Shown here one piece after another: positions 38,613 through 52,761 of a stretch of 64,000 nt of DNA (positions are counted from its first letter, which is position 1; the number at the start of each line of letters is the position of its first letter). A program made the translations under genes and the position numbers. Under the pieces are notes generated by a model that saw nothing but the letters and a program-made list of their open reading frames with translations, made no database searches and was not told the origin of the DNA. The stretch lies in the NCBI GenBank assembly GCA_963691815.1, contig OY829657.1, forward strand, positions 18,369,853 to 18,433,852, in the 5' to 3' direction. This DNA is from Echiichthys vipera. Taxonomy: Eukaryota > Chordata > Actinopteri > Perciformes > Trachinidae.

Positions 38613-39567
38613 CATTCACAAAAGCAGGCTAGACACAGAGGGATAGCGACAGCTCGCCCGTTAATTACTCAAGCTAATAGAGCAGCTGCTGATTCACTCC
38701 TGGTTCAGTCCGATTCACAGCGGGACAGGGAGGCAGGACATGTGAAGCATTAAGATGGACGTGCTGTGACTCCGGACAGAGGCTAAGTAAGGTAAAGAGA
38801 AAAGCCATTAGACTGTTGTAGTTCAGGGACTTCAGAAAGTTTTCAGACAGCAGACACAGGCAGTATTCAAGGTGCTCTTAGGATTAAGTTTTAAAAGTTA
38901 CCTAACACGAAATAAATGAGGTTCTTAGGAGGACTTTAAAGCACAATTCCCCAATATTTTCTCATGATTTTCATCTCCGAGAAACTTCTCTTGCTTTCTA
39001 ACTAACGTCTCCTCTGTAACCCCCAGTCAACTTGTTTCCATGGCAACATGTCCTCAGACCAACCCTTCCACTTTAAGTTGACACATAATATGCAGCAGGA
39101 TTGGTAAGTTAACTAATTAAAGACAACATTTTGATGAGTGTAAACAAATAACCACTGTGCTAGCTTTCAAGCTAACAGGCTACATTTTTGGATGGTCATG
39201 CCGTTGTGCGCAGTCATTTTGGATTTGAAAGCAACTTTAGGACATTAGTTGGACATTGTAATTTCATCAAGCCTGAATCGTCATTCATTTGACTCTTCGA
39301 CTCCAATGTAACAATCTATGCATATGGCGGTGTGCTCTATATACCATGAAAGGTTCCTAAAATCAGATTTGAAAAAAATCACAATCTATCACCTTGCTCA
39401 CAGTAAAGCAATAAATCAATCAAAACCCCTGTATCATGATATGTATCATAACGGCAGATTTTCAAATACAATGATGTACAACATTTGGTCTTTGCATGCA
39501 TTTTGGTCTGAGCATACAGTATATTATATTTACTAAAAATGTTAATACTACTACTTATAGTAATAAT

Positions 39568-39571
<4 letters not shown>

Positions 39572-39620
<49 letters not shown>
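39572..39620 (+). repeat. (TA)n microsatellite
   Basis: About 24 TA units preceded by AAT repeats (taataataataat). Confidence 0.97.
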
Positions 39621-39621
<1 letters not shown>

Positions 39622-39728
39622 CAATGAAGAATTAAATTTGGAAGGCAAACCTTGACAGTAGGCGCACTTACAGTAAGTGTAGAAGAAGAGTACAATGCAT
39701 GGAAATTGTAAATTGAGGCAATGGGTAA

Positions 39729-39730
<2 letters not shown>

Positions 39731-39806
<76 letters not shown>
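39731..39806 (+). repeat. (GT)n microsatellite
   Basis: An uninterrupted GT array of 76 bp, 110 bp after the (TA)n array. Confidence 0.97.
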
Positions 39807-39810
<4 letters not shown>

Positions 39811-41404
39811 GTGGGCTGTAAGGCTCAGGGAAGACAAAATCAATGAGGATATAAAGGCCATGAATGCAGAACAGAAGTGTCCAAATACTGCAAAGGATTA
39901 TAGAAGGGCTTCCCAGAATACAGCAGTCAGCATATCTCTTCACAGCACCTTTGCATTCATGGTATACGTAATTGCGGCAGAAGCAATGTGAGGCACTGTA
40001 AAATGACACTTTAACTCTACTTGCTCTCTGTAACAACTACCCTGCTGCTCATTCAGCGGATGTGAACATGTTCTCAGTATTATTACATGCAAGTCTTCCA
40101 TAACTCAGACTTTCGGTTCCAGTGAATTACATAAATGGAAATGACTAGTTAGATTTTACCCAAATGCTAGAGCAGGAGAGTAGCTCTGAGGGAGGGATGG
40201 AAGAGATGATAAAGGGATACCAGAAAGCCTGCATGTACATACAAAATGGCAACACAATGGAGAAATATTCACATGTCAATTAATGTCTATAAATCGGAAT
40301 AGTTTGTGATTTTGTGGCGTAGTTAAACAAAGGATCACACTTACAGAGTACATTAGGAGCAGAGGGACACACTGATAACAGAGAGTGTAAGATTACATAT
40401 TTTAAATCTGAGAAAGAGAAGTGGCGAGCAGCTACAGCAACTGTCTCTGAGTGAGAGAGCTGGGAAACTTGCCAGGAGAGGGCGCCGCTCGCTCGATGGA
40501 GGACAGTAGAGCAGAGCACATTTCATGGTCACACACATACACACAATGCAGCGTCTTAATCACATTCAGTAGCAGGAGATACTAATCTTTCATGGCCATT
40601 ACTTTCAAAGTCTCCTCTAATCTTACTTGCTCTTCATCATTTTCCGAATATTCCACCCCTCTTACTCTACCCTCTCCTTACTCAAGCCCTACACTGCATT
40701 TTGTCAACTCATGTCTCTCCTCAGACAGACCCAGGCCTGACTCAACACTACAGTAGTGTACTCGCTAATGAGCATCCTCATCCAATGTCAGTGTTAATGT
40801 ATGCCAGCTGTTTAGCATATGCAAATACGCCCTACATCATCCAATCAGTAAGGAGAAATAATGCTTACTGAAAATGGACACTGTGCACTTTGTATCTACT
40901 GACACCGCAAGCTGTGTTGCCACGGTAACAGGATGCCAAGATAAACATTATAAGTACTTAAACTACTGGGGACACTGAGGTTGTTCACAAAGTGTGTGAA
41001 GTCGTTCAGCAAAGGCTCTGACTGTGTTTCAGATGGAACTGGTGGCTGAATGATAATACATTCAATTTATAAAGCGCTTTTCAGGGTACTAAAAGACACT
41101 TTACATAAGATAAAATGGTCATAGAAAACAACGCACTAAAATATCTAACACACATTAATCACACATTAAGAGCAGCGTTAAGAGATGATGATCTATGAAC
41201 TTTGGTGGAAGTAGTTTGACGTTTGTTGATGCGTCACTGTGGAGTATTTAAGAGAAGTGCCATGCTCTGTGTCTCCTTGACAGTGCAATATATTTATATA
41301 AGGACATCTTCAGGAAGGAGCAATGTTTTATAAAAAAAAAAAGAAAAGAAAGAAATGGAATTTGTAAGTGCAGTCAAGTTGTTGTTGCTTTCAAGTCAAC
41401 ATTC

Positions 41405-41475
41405 AAGACTTCTTAGACTTAGACTTCTCTTTATTGATCCTTTGGGTTGACCCCCGCAAGAAATTGAGTTAGATT
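41405..41475 (-). mobile_element. 3' tail of a truncated LINE
   Basis: On the minus strand the end reads gcgggggtcaacccaaagga then tcaataaagagaagtctaag. The same shape ('...aaagggatcaataaag...' plus a short tandem tail) marks the 3' ends of a common teleost LINE. The body, if present, would extend right (to about 41850) but no frame is recognisable. Confidence 0.5.
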
Positions 41476-41844
41476 GAGTTAAATTGGGTATCCTATACAC
41501 TAATATATACACACAAACATAATGAACTACCACTACAACTAGCTCTCTTCCCCAGACCAGTGTCTGCAATACCCCTAGAAAAGTTTCAGAGGTTCAAACA
41601 TCCATATTCATAAGGTTATTATAAGGTTATTTTAATGTGTCCACTCTGTCAGAACACCTTGTTCTTAGACCAGTCAAGAGGTGCACCCCTGGGTCCTCCA
41701 TATTCATGTAGCGATTGCCAGCCTATACAAACAGCAGCCTGTCCTGCTGAGAAAGTTAAGTCTTGTAAAATATTCCACAAAACCTTGAGCTAACATTTGT
41801 AAATCTCTTCACGAACTTTCCTGTATTTGATTAAACGTGCACAG

Positions 41845-41855
41845 CCCCCCCCCCC

Positions 41856-41886
<31 letters not shown>

Positions 41887-41890
41887 ACAC
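41845..41890 (+). repeat. Poly-C plus (CA)n compound microsatellite
   Basis: A run of 28 C passes into (CA)n and then an A run. Confidence 0.97.
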
Positions 41891-42204
41891 AAAAAAAGGA
41901 AAAGGATTGTTCCATAACAGCACGCCTAACGCATCTGGCACCCTTTAGATGGAGAGACAAATGAATGAATTAGATTGAAATTTGGCCCAGGTCTGTTTTT
42001 CAGAACTCCAGTGATCAAAAATAACAGTAAAACTGCTGATTTATTGGTTTATTGGTTTATCAAGTTCCTTATCCGCTTGAATGCAGATGAGCTCGTCTAT
42101 ATGCCCCATCAAACATTATTTTCACGCTGTGAGATGCCTCACAGTTATCAGTTACAACTCGGAATTCCAAGCTCTAACACCTAAAACTTATAACATGTTC
42201 TCTT

Positions 42205-42355
42205 GGATGAATGAATGAATGCTTTATTTCAAACATATGAAAAATATATTACACTTGAAGCACTAGTCATTAAAACCCTTTGTATGTTTAAAAAGGCGTA
42301 GGATGAAGCATTAGCTTATTAATTCCTACCCCTTTTCCACTTAGTACCTAGTACT
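42205..42355 (-). mobile_element. Short LINE 3' end with ATTC tail
   Basis: The minus strand runs ggggtaggaattaataagct, later tttaaacatacaaa, and ends tgtttgaaataaagcattca then (ttca)n. A poly-A-less 3' end with a short tandem tail is typical of L2/CR1-type LINEs, as in the larger element at 51.5-54.6 kb. Only the 3' UTR remains. Confidence 0.6.
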
Positions 42356-43322
42356 ACAGGTTATCTTACTTCCTGTGTATCCTGATTTTTTGTTTTTCTG
42401 TTTCTTCTTTGCCAAGGTTGCTGTGCCCTTGCTCTGTCAGTCTTCAGCATGTGTCTTACACGTGGGAAGGGTGTGCAGTGAGCTTTCTAATCATGTGTCT
42501 AAGAAACACACCATTCAAAGGTAGACATCAGTCTTGCACTGTTAGCAGAACAATGCGCAAAACGCTTACTACGATGACAAAATGGCCATGAGGTTGACAG
42601 AATGAGCGAAACAGTGCATAGCTGATGTTCGCGGGAGCAGCATTAGTAAGGTTTAGTTAGTGGGATGGATTGTATGGGAGCCCATGTGCATGCAGCATCA
42701 TTACAGTCGAGAGGTAGAAGAGGTTGAGTCGCCCAAAGGTAAACGCACAGAGAGTAGTAGCAGAGGAAGTCATTATTGTGAGGACTGCGGTCAGGTACCT
42801 GAGTATATCTCTCTGCTCTTCAATTTCATCAGCAACCTCTTCACACCTGCAATGATGTGAAGAAGCCTGTCATCATCACAAGTTTGCAAAAACTGCCCCC
42901 AAATTCTCCCCTCCTTCTGACATGTAAGTGGAGAGGATTAGGTCACACAGAGAACCCCATGTGATGTTTCATCCTGTTGTTAGCGTTGCTAGCGGTAACA
43001 TTGTGTGGCAGCAACAAAACAACTGTATAGTAAGAATCGCAATGATAAAGGGCTCAGTCTGTGGCCAAATGGTGAGAAAGGGCTGTTTCACAACATAAAA
43101 CTATGTGAAAATCAGAGTGTATAAAGCCAGCAGACGAGGTATGAGCGCACAGATGTGCACACAAAAAAACATGAGACAGACAAACATGACCCACCCACTG
43201 AGCATCCATCCCCTGGCATCACCACCCACTCAGTTCTCCCACGGACTGGCTCTCTGCTTCTGTGTCTGCACTGTGTGTGACTGGTGGGTTTACTGTAGAG
43301 GGGACATCTGTTAGGTTCTTAC

Positions 43323-43377
43323 CTGTGTTCCTGTCTGGTAAGATACAGCAGTGCTTCTTCAGTATGCCTGGCAACAC
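43323..43377 (-). CDS. dlgap2: dlgap2 second coding exon (55 nt)
   Basis: On the minus strand a pyrimidine-rich tract (tctccctctctcccctcctt region) ends in a GGAAG acceptor. Then comes a 55-nt exon, then a strong donor (ACACAG then GTAAGA). The exon opens in phase 0 and encodes VLPGILKKHCCILPDRNT plus one leftover G. Human DLGAP2, long form, begins as I recall MGTAQ-VLPGILQKHCCILPDRNTE, so 17 of 18 residues match at exactly this position. DLGAP2 (SAPAP2/GKAP family) is a postsynaptic density scaffold that links PSD-95-type proteins to SHANK. The recognised GKAP domains lie further downstream, outside the window. The exon joins in phase to the MSALKK exon at 56347-56364. It is too short to be found as an ORF and was identified by homology plus splice sites. 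Confidence 0.87.
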
Positions 43378-44951
43378 CTTCCGAGAAACAACAAAGGAGG
43401 GGAGAGAGGGAGAGAGAGGAAAACAGAGAGAGAGAGAAATATGTTAATATCACAGCAGCTCGAAGCAGATAAACAGGGTGGAGCTCAGAGGAAAAGCACT
43501 GAGCCATGCTGCGAACCCACAATTACAGAGTAGCAAGAGACACTCATTTCTCACACCGTTTGCGTCAAAAGGAGCTGCTCTCATATTTATCTAAAGACCG
43601 TTCTTCTGCACCGTGATCTGAGCAGTGGAGCACTAAATGACGGTGTGGATGTGTGTGCTGAGGGTTCATTTTCAATTGCGTATCTCTGATTCAACTACAA
43701 ACAGTCAAAGGTGGGTTAAATGGTGCATGAAGGAAAATATGATACACTAACAATCCACTGGGACGGAACAGCACAGAAATGTAAAAAAATATTGCTGGAT
43801 TTAGATGGGAAAAAGGTTGGCAAGACGATCTGCAAGGGTCACGTCAACGGGCCAATTTAAGAAGTTTTCTCTGCTTTCCAGGGAAGTTATAGCCGCAAAT
43901 ACACCATCCTACATTATTACAACATTATTGCATCCCAAGCCAAGTGGTCATACTAATCCATCATGCATGTGTGCTTACAATCTATTATAATGTAACTGAT
44001 ACTAAGTTGTATCTTAGCAGCTCATATTTTGCTACCATCACCTGTCTTCTGTAAGTTAACAGTTTATGTCTTGTTCATGGGACACACTAAATCATTTCTC
44101 TGCCAACAAGTAAATTAAAATGACGTATCTTGTTTTAATTAGTTTGTGTCATGACAGTTTTGTTTAGATTTGCCCAGACGCTGAATACCATTATTGGTGT
44201 TCACAAGGTACAAATATGCAAAATATCCACTAGAAAGAAATCCAGGGAACCAAAACAAAGGCGATGTGAAGGGGGCTCAGCAGGTGCTATGAATGCCTCT
44301 TTGTCCTTGTCCCTGACTGACAGACTCATTATTGTCCAAGATGACTTTCATAATATAGCATAATATATATAGCCCTCCTCTTCTTCATCTCCGCTCCTTT
44401 TTTCCTTTTGTGAACATTTCTTTACATTTGCACTTGGTGGTTATCTCAGTCTCCTCTTTCTCACATAGTTACTTCTCTTTGGGACTGAACAAGACCGATA
44501 AGATAAGTGTCCCTTTTAATGAAAGAGAGGAGCATATATAAAGGTACTCTTGAAAAGAGCGAAATAAGGATGAATAAAAAAGATATGAACTCTAATAACT
44601 TGTAGCCTATCCAAAGAAATATCAACTCAATGCATCACTCATACAGGACGAGGGCCTCAAGCACAGAGACTCTTGTCATCCTGTCTCTTTTTGAACTTTA
44701 TCAGCAGTGTATCAAGAGGACCATGTTAATCTAGACACTCCCATGCTAGTTTGTACTCATAAATTACATTTGTCCTTAAACAATTACCTGAAAAAAATCA
44801 TCCATACGGCTGTCAATGCTATGTCATCAAAGATCTGCGACAGTCAGACAAAAAGAGGGAATGATCTGACGTTCATTTCTATAGGAGAGTGGTTCATGTG
44901 TAATATGGGAGATATATTAGGAGATAATCAGACTATATATATATATAGCCT

Positions 44952-44974
44952 GTAACATCAGTATGTGATGTTAC
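44952..44974 (+). repeat. Short perfect hairpin
   Basis: gtaacatca, a 5-base loop, then tgatgttac: a 9-bp perfect stem directly after a (TA)n run. No T-run or other context suggests a function. Confidence 0.6.
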
Positions 44975-46901
44975 ACTGTTGTTGTAACATGGACGATATT
45001 AGACAGACATCTGCACGAAGAACCTGAAGCAGCTGATGGAGTGAGAGAAACTTTACTGAAATGTATGTTGCTGAAATATGAATGTGAATGTCACAAATTC
45101 TATTAAATAACACATACGTGATACATCTGATCATATGAGGGGTTCTTTCAGCCCAATGTCCTGTTGCACCATCATGAACACTTTGATTGTCTTTTGGTAT
45201 TTAATGTATCTTCAATTGAATATCGGTATGATTCATGTCATTGTTGCCAAGGGCTACTGTATTAATTGGAGACTGTAGCCATTCACTACAACTACTATTT
45301 GCAACATTTTTATCAGAAATACATGTACCTACTAAACATATTGCCAGATACCTGAGAATTTGATCATGAAGTTGAGCTAACTCATTGGTTCAGCAGTTAT
45401 AGGGCACACAGTTGTAGCATATGTTCAACTTGTTGTTAAACAACGGTTCAACCTGTACATTGTTTAAAAAAAGGTTTTTAAAATTTTGGATTTGGATTTT
45501 TTTTTTATATATATACAATATCAAATGTTCCTTTGTGAATTGAGAAAATTCTCGATCTCATCGAATTATCTGAAAATTACAATGACACAAAGCCAAAAAA
45601 CTGGACTGCTTTTCTTGGCTCATGAAAAGTTGAAGTCATGGAGACACATGGTTTTAACAGTATAGCACAGATTAGTAACAGGGTCTGGTCTTAAAAGTAG
45701 ATTTAAATAGGGGTCTTAACACTGACAGAAGACTAAACTAAACCCAAAATAGTATACAAAATCTACTTTTGTTAAGAGAAAATAATTTCATCTATTAGCA
45801 GCATATTCTGTTTTATAGAATTCAGTGAAATATGTTTATCTATTTAAAGTTTTCTATGCCATCTATGCTGAAAAAATGGACTTGAAAAGAAATTGCATTT
45901 GATATTGTAGTGATTACATATAAGAACAATTTGTAGGACTAAAGCACATCTTTGTGTCTCATCCTTTCACCTGTTTTAATTGAAAGTATTCTCTGTATGT
46001 GCGCCCTCTATTGCAGGATATGCAACAGAATGCTATTCAGTAAACAATTGCAAAAGAAAGGTGTGTAGTAGGTACAATAGACATCTCTGCAGAGATGAGA
46101 GAGGCAATGATTGGTTGTAATGACTCAAACAGCTGCATGATAAACAGTTATAATGGATACTAGCTGGCTGACTGGCAGAGACGAACTGGACTTGTTTGTT
46201 TTGGAGTGTGGAAAAACAAACTGACAGGGACACTTCACTTCTTCAGTGTTGCAAGCACACAGAGCTGTCACTCGCCTCTCATTTACACTTTAAAAGGATT
46301 GGCGTCTGGACGAAAGGCGTCTAATTTCACATGAGAATGTTCATTTGTCTTTTTAAGCGTATCTTAGGATGAGCACAAGAGGATTTATGACATCATGTCT
46401 TAACAAAACAGATTCACAAGACAGACCAGGACAATCCCATGGACACTTACTGTAACTGGGACAACTCTCACAGATTTGTTTTCTAGCATTATTCATAGAT
46501 TTTTTTCATTATCTTTTTATATATACATGAAATAAATAACCTGTATTACATCAAAACCTAATTCATTTTCATCACCAATAACATCTGTTATGTAATTGAA
46601 CTTTTTTTCAGTTTTTATTGTCGTCAATAGAGATTCGTCAAAAGAAAAAAATAGATCCTCAAGGATGATCCGCAGCAGTGCCCTCAGGACTAGAGGCCCA
46701 ATCTTGTGAATGAGTCTTCAAACCCCATTGAGTCAGCGAGTTAATAAAAGGCTGTATTTGACAATGTGGTAGGAGTTTCCCATCGTGCTTTTCAACAGGT
46801 CTGGTTGGCATTATCTTGTAGCCTGAGGCTGTAAGAAGAACAACATACACACGACATAATTAAACGCCCCTAAATTAGATGTTTTCTGTTACTCTCAATA
46901 T

Positions 46902-47010
46902 TATGGTAAATGGACTTGCACTTCTAGTCTGACCACTCAAAGTGCTTTTACACTAATTATCGACTTCACCCATTCACACAGACATTCATACATTAATGGT
47001 CTAATAGGCC
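46902..47010 (+). repeat. Partial copy of the 11.6-kb dispersed repeat
   Basis: Shares the taaatggacttgcacttcta start, the ctgaccactcaaagtgctttt block and the cacccattcacacagacatt block with 11596-11925, but lacks its 3' half. Confidence 0.7.
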
Positions 47011-49554
47011 TAATGTCATGTTTTCTAAAAAAGAAAAGGAAAGCTAAAAAAAACTTGGACTAAGGATGAAGTTGTTGTTAGCTTCAGGGCTAACTCCCTT
47101 CACTTTAATCTGTATGCAGCAGCCAAGACACGTCGACTTTGCTTGGGTCTTGAGGAGTTGTTGTATTCATTCACTGACAATATTCACATTCAACGTTACC
47201 ACTAACTATCTTCGTCACACATGCTTGCTCTCACTGTTGCTGACTGTGAGTTTGCATGCGTGTGTGTATGTGAACATCGACACAGACAGAGAGAGAACAG
47301 TTTGGCTGCACCAGCAGAAATGACAGCAAATCATATCTCAGCATGGTTTTTTTTTTCTTTCTCTCTTCTCTTTCTCTCTTTTCGCTCACGTTTCGCACAT
47401 ATATATGAGCAATGGGGTTTGCCTCATCATAAACACATTTTAGTATAAACATCAAGTTCAAAAAATCATGTTTTTGACAATGTTTAAGCCCAGGGTCAAT
47501 TTATGCCCAGCGGCCACCAGGCTTGTAGTCTACTGGGGGAAACCCTGAGATAAGTATACTATTGTGGTCATTGAGCATGCTATACTTAGAGTATCTAAAT
47601 ATATAATATGATGTACCTTTTATTTTCTGTATTCAAATTTATTTTGTTCAAGAATGCTACAAGACTGAATTTGTTAAAACATACCCAATATAACATAACA
47701 TTTCAAGATAAGTCTAATCATTTCATATAATATTATTCTGCACTGTAGCATGGCATCATATAGCATTACCATCATATAGCATTACATAGAGTTACCTGAT
47801 ATAAAATATATAAAATAAATATATAAAATGAGATAACAGAGTTAGTTAGTTTAAACATTGTCACATCTGAAAAAGCAGGCCCTGAGCTACTATACTTTAC
47901 AGTATAAGAGCACTCAAGAGAGACAAACACAAAGACTGTTGAGGCAGCAGAAACGGTGAGAAACGACCAAATGCATGCTCATTAACTGAGAAGAACTATC
48001 AAATGGGCCCACTCAGGTGAATCACACACCATTTGAGTCCATGAGGAAACTTCTCTCTGATATCAGTTCTATGAAAATGACCCCAGATACAAAAGTACTG
48101 ATTACTTTCCCCCAGAAAGTCCATTTGTCTGGGAGATTGTTTTTATCTACGGTTTGATGGGGTCTGCCTCATCAGACTGGAAAGTGAGGATCAGAAATAG
48201 GCTCTCTGGTTTAACTTGTGCACAAACTGATGCTCATAAAAGCAAAGTTACGGCATTAAGAAGTTAAAGTAAATGAGTCTTTCTTGTTCTTGAACTTCTT
48301 ACTTTTCTCCCAGTAATGACTGTGGTGCGGTAAGCCCTGTCAGGCCAGTTATACTAAACATTGGTGTAAATGCCTCCGAATAAGTCAGGCTCCAATGCAC
48401 AAGGTTTATTTAATGGCTCTGCACATGATCTGAGGCTTGGGGCAACACAGCCTAGTCTGACCACGGCAGAGGGCGGTCGACAGGAACCACTCTTGTCCCA
48501 GTGGTGTTTTAGGATGCTCACAAAGCAGATACCTGTCTCCATATCGGCCACATAAACATATGCTGACATGTCGGCACACGCACAGTCTCCCCACAATATT
48601 ACTGCTGGGTAAAGGCAATTATTACAAGTGGCAGTGTATAATAGGATATCTTGGCACCTGCCCTAATGGCTAGAGTGCAACTCTTGGTTAGCTAATGGAG
48701 ATCCGAGAGGACAGAAGAGAAGTGCAGTCAATCCCAATGCATCTCAAAGCTCTTCCTGTTTGCCTTAACTGCTGTCGGCTCCCTTCTTACCAGGCAAGCT
48801 ATCAAATGTAGTGGTGTGCCAGTGGAGCAGAAGATAAGGCTTGATCTATTTTTGAACTATTCATCCAAGCAATAGCTAAAGAGATAGGCATATAGGAGTG
48901 CACCACATATTAGAAACACTTTTCAATATAATGCAGTCCAATACCTGACATCTGTCTAACACTGTGTCGATAACCAATCACAACTGTAAGTTCCACTATG
49001 CTTTGAGTGTAATTACATCTCTCCAAAATGTTCAGCCTTCTTTACATCCAGCATTCATACCCTTCACCATCACAGGAAAAGCATAAATATGAAATGTGAA
49101 CTTTAACGTCAATCTGAGTCTGAAAGATACCACTCTTCTACGCATCTGCACTAAAAAAGATGTACAGATAAAAAGAGAAAATGTAAAGCTGGGATCTCCT
49201 CCCACTCATGCATGGAGGCAAGTGGTGCATCTGGAAAGTGCAGGAACATGTTTGCCGGGCCTGAAAGGCTAATGCTATGCAGAAGTGCCTTATGCCTGCA
49301 TTCTTATTATCACTGCTGTAGATGAGCTCCTTGCTCACCTGCCAGCAAAAGACACCAGCTGACATGAGTGAAAATCATGAAAAGTTTTCCTCTTTAGGGT
49401 TTAGCTTAGAGCAGCCCCATTGCAACGACAGTAACTTAGCGTTCCTCCCCAATTCTGCCCTCTTGTCCAAATATGGTCACTTCTGATTCCAAAATACCAA
49501 GATGATGGTCAAATGCCAAACTCCTTGACTTGACATCAAAACACTAGTCCAAAA

Positions 49555-49625
49555 ACCAATGGGCCACGTCAGGGTGCCCAGGTCCATTATTTTTTACAGT
49601 CTATGGGGTTATGAATTCAGATATC
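49555..49625 (+). repeat. Probable dispersed repeat fragment
   Basis: The block gtccattattttttacagtc followed by tatggg resembles a short repeat common in fish introns. Only one copy is here, so confidence is low. Confidence 0.4.
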
Positions 49626-52545
49626 TGTAGGTAATGGGACAAGCTAATCGTGATCATAAATCACGATGGTGACTAACTTCTGACTTTTACTGAAAAAACA
49701 TATGATGTAGAGTATTTAATCATTGAACAGCAGCAACAATGTAGTACTAGAAGGAAAATTGCCTTTTATGTTAAACAGCTTGACCACATTGGGGCAATCA
49801 AAGCAAAGTAATTCTCTGGAGCTTAATCAAATCTCTTAGACCTTTCCAAATATAAAAAGTCTGCTGCCTCAATGTGGGCTACGTTATTTAGCTAATATAT
49901 TCAAGTTCATTGCTCTGGTAAAGACTTGGTTGTAAAAGAGCTGGGCCTTTCGCCAACAGTAATGGTATTAGAACGTATACTCTACAAGGCATACTTCAAG
50001 TACACTTGGGGTTGTATGGGGTTTTTCACTTGCGTTAGTATCAATTTTCACACTTTGAAAGTGTCAACACAGTTGGCCTTAATGGACACACTTATAATTT
50101 CTTGTAGACCATGAGGTGATTTACTTTTGTTCACAGTCAAAGAGTTTCATAGGCATACAGCTGACAGGTGACATGGGCAGTCCTCTCTCTACTGTTCCAA
50201 CTTTAAAAGACAGCTGCTGTTACGATGAAAATGTACTTGACAGGCTGACAAAAACATCCTGGCAAAACCACTATAAATTATGACATCTCTAACTATCTGT
50301 ATTTATTACTGTGCAATTACAGTAGCGAGGAAAGGTAACAAATAGTATACCAGCTTGCTAATGGACGTTATAATGAGTCACATGTGACTTAGGGCTATGT
50401 GGAAGCTATTGCAGTAACAGCAACACTGGGAGAATGTGCAATGACACCCACCTGCCTGGAGGAATGTGCCTACCGCAGCACTAATGTGATTAACTGAGTA
50501 GTGTTGGTGCACAGCTATTCACACACATAAAGCCTTGCATACTGTACATTATATACAGACGTACACATGGCTCTCAGGCATTATTAGATTCATAAACCTT
50601 GGTCCCATCCGTCCCCTTCATTCCCTCTGCATCACTCCCATTGAAGCCAAACTATTACAGTTGTCAGGGGGTGGGGCATTCATCAGGGAATGAATAGAGA
50701 CATAAAAGAGAGAGTGAAAGAAAGAGTATGGATAAGATGTATGTTCAGGTAAGAGAAAGTACAGTGAGAGAGAGGGAGGATAAGAAGAATGGGACATGGA
50801 GGGAGAAAGCAGAAACACATCGGCCACGATAAGTGGATGAATGAGAAAAGAGCCTGCTGAATGTTTAAACATTTACTTTTATTCGGACTTGTCTACATTC
50901 ACTGCTGCTCCTCTCCCCCATAGACCAAAATGGCATCACCACATGGAAAATGTAGCGTTTTAAGTTTTCAGTGCATCTTCAAACAGATTATGAGAGCCTT
51001 ATCATGTCACTGCCAAGTAGGCAAAGTCCTCACAAGCTTCCCATTGACAACTCTGTGAGTCTGTTTGTGTGTGCGTATTCATACAAGCAATTTGACAGCA
51101 GTACTGGAAATATTCTGAAAGGACTTACCTCCAAAGGGCTTCTGAGGGGAAATGTTGTCGGTTTCCAATTATTTTTTGTTCTTTATTCTTTTATATGCAA
51201 GTGGTAGCATTTAATAAGGCTCTCCTCTTTTTAAGTGAAGAAATTGCCTGGTATAATGAGTAAAAAATTCACCATGTCGTATAATTCATCAGAATTTCAG
51301 TGAACTCTTTCAAAGCAGAGAAAGAGATTTGGATGAAGTGAAAGGTGGCCCCCCCTAAAGCTGGTAGGTGACAGGTAATTTATTTTGCAGTCACATAAGG
51401 ACTTACAGAGGTGACGTGTATTTCTCGAATGCCCCCTGTCCACCCACAAGTTCCCTCTCTTTGGAAGTTTGAGGTTTATTTCAGGCTGACTTTCAACAAC
51501 AAAAACATATTAACAAATCACATCACATCAACAACCTGACACAGGTGTAGGCTGAAGCTCTTGCTTATAATGCCTATCCTTTTTAAGCAAATCATGTATG
51601 AAAATATGGAAATGTGTATAATATATATACAATATATACATACATACATACAGATATACACATACTGTACATACCTACACACTATTTTTTAAATAACTCT
51701 TACATAAGAGTAAGACTATTTGTAAATAACAATAAACACGTCTTACAAAAAGATTGTGTATGCAAGAGAATTGCACAATTACAATCAAAACAAACACAGC
51801 TTATCCTTTACTTTTTTTTCATTACTTCCTTTCTGCTCAACCATTTTCATATTGTTTCAGTATATTATTTTTAAACCGTTGTGAAAACTTACTCAGTGTT
51901 CTACTTTCTTTAAATCCGCAGTGCATAAATTTACTCCTTTAACTGACATACAATGATATTTTGCATTGGTCCTCACTAAACATTTAATAAACCTACAATT
52001 GTTTTCTTAAATCATGCTGGTATTCTTTTATTGTAAACAATTCTAGGATACTTTTAAGTAATCTGTGTTTTTTTGCTTTGTACATGATTTGTAATGTTTT
52101 TAGTTATTTCAGAATTTTTAGTTTATTTTAGAATCTTTAGATCAATAAAAAAAGGGTTTGTTGGTTCTCTGTAGGTGGTTTTCTTTACGTTTCATATGGC
52201 TCTCTTTTGAAGCATACATATTGAATTGGTATTTGTTTTGTATGTGTTTCCCCATACTTCCACACATTAGGTAATGTATGGAAGTACAAGGGAACAATAC
52301 AGACTATATAACGACTTTACATTTAACAAATCTTTTACTTTAAATAGTATTGCAATTGACTTGGAAATCTTGTTTTTGATATAAGTTATATGGGGCTACC
52401 AATTTATTGTCTATTATCACTCTTGATAATGATGACCGACACCCTTTCTATTTCAACTTTGTTTATCATAAGTTTACTCAGTGAATTTGATAAACGATTA
52501 CCAAATATAATACATTTTGTTTTACTTAAATTAAGCGTCGGTTTA

Positions 52546-52761
52546 TTAGAATAAAACCAATTCATTTTCTATTGTATCCAAAAGTTGCCTCAGATTCTCA
52601 CCAGAACAGAATATATTTGTATCATCAGCAAATAATATCCGTTTTAATACTTTGGAAACCTCACATATATCATTAATGTATAGGAGAAACAGTAATGGAC
52701 CCATCACTGAGCCATGGGGCAACCAACATGTAACCTGCAACATATTGTTGTCTTTTCTCAA
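52546..52761 (-). pseudogene. LINE reverse transcriptase, catalytic FADD segment
   Basis: A 71-codon open stretch of the LINE. It contains the SVMGPLLFLLYINDI block and the catalytic FADDTN motif (RT motif C, YXDD-equivalent), ending in DTIENELVLF. It is separated by stops or frameshifts from the finger/palm block upstream and from the NLSKTKCIIFGN block downstream. Confidence 0.9.

Noticed and set aside
51121..51140. Strong minus-strand donor-like site (ggag then gtaagt)
   Set aside because: No matching acceptor or protein-like exon upstream of it; isolated consensus donors are expected by chance in 13 kb.
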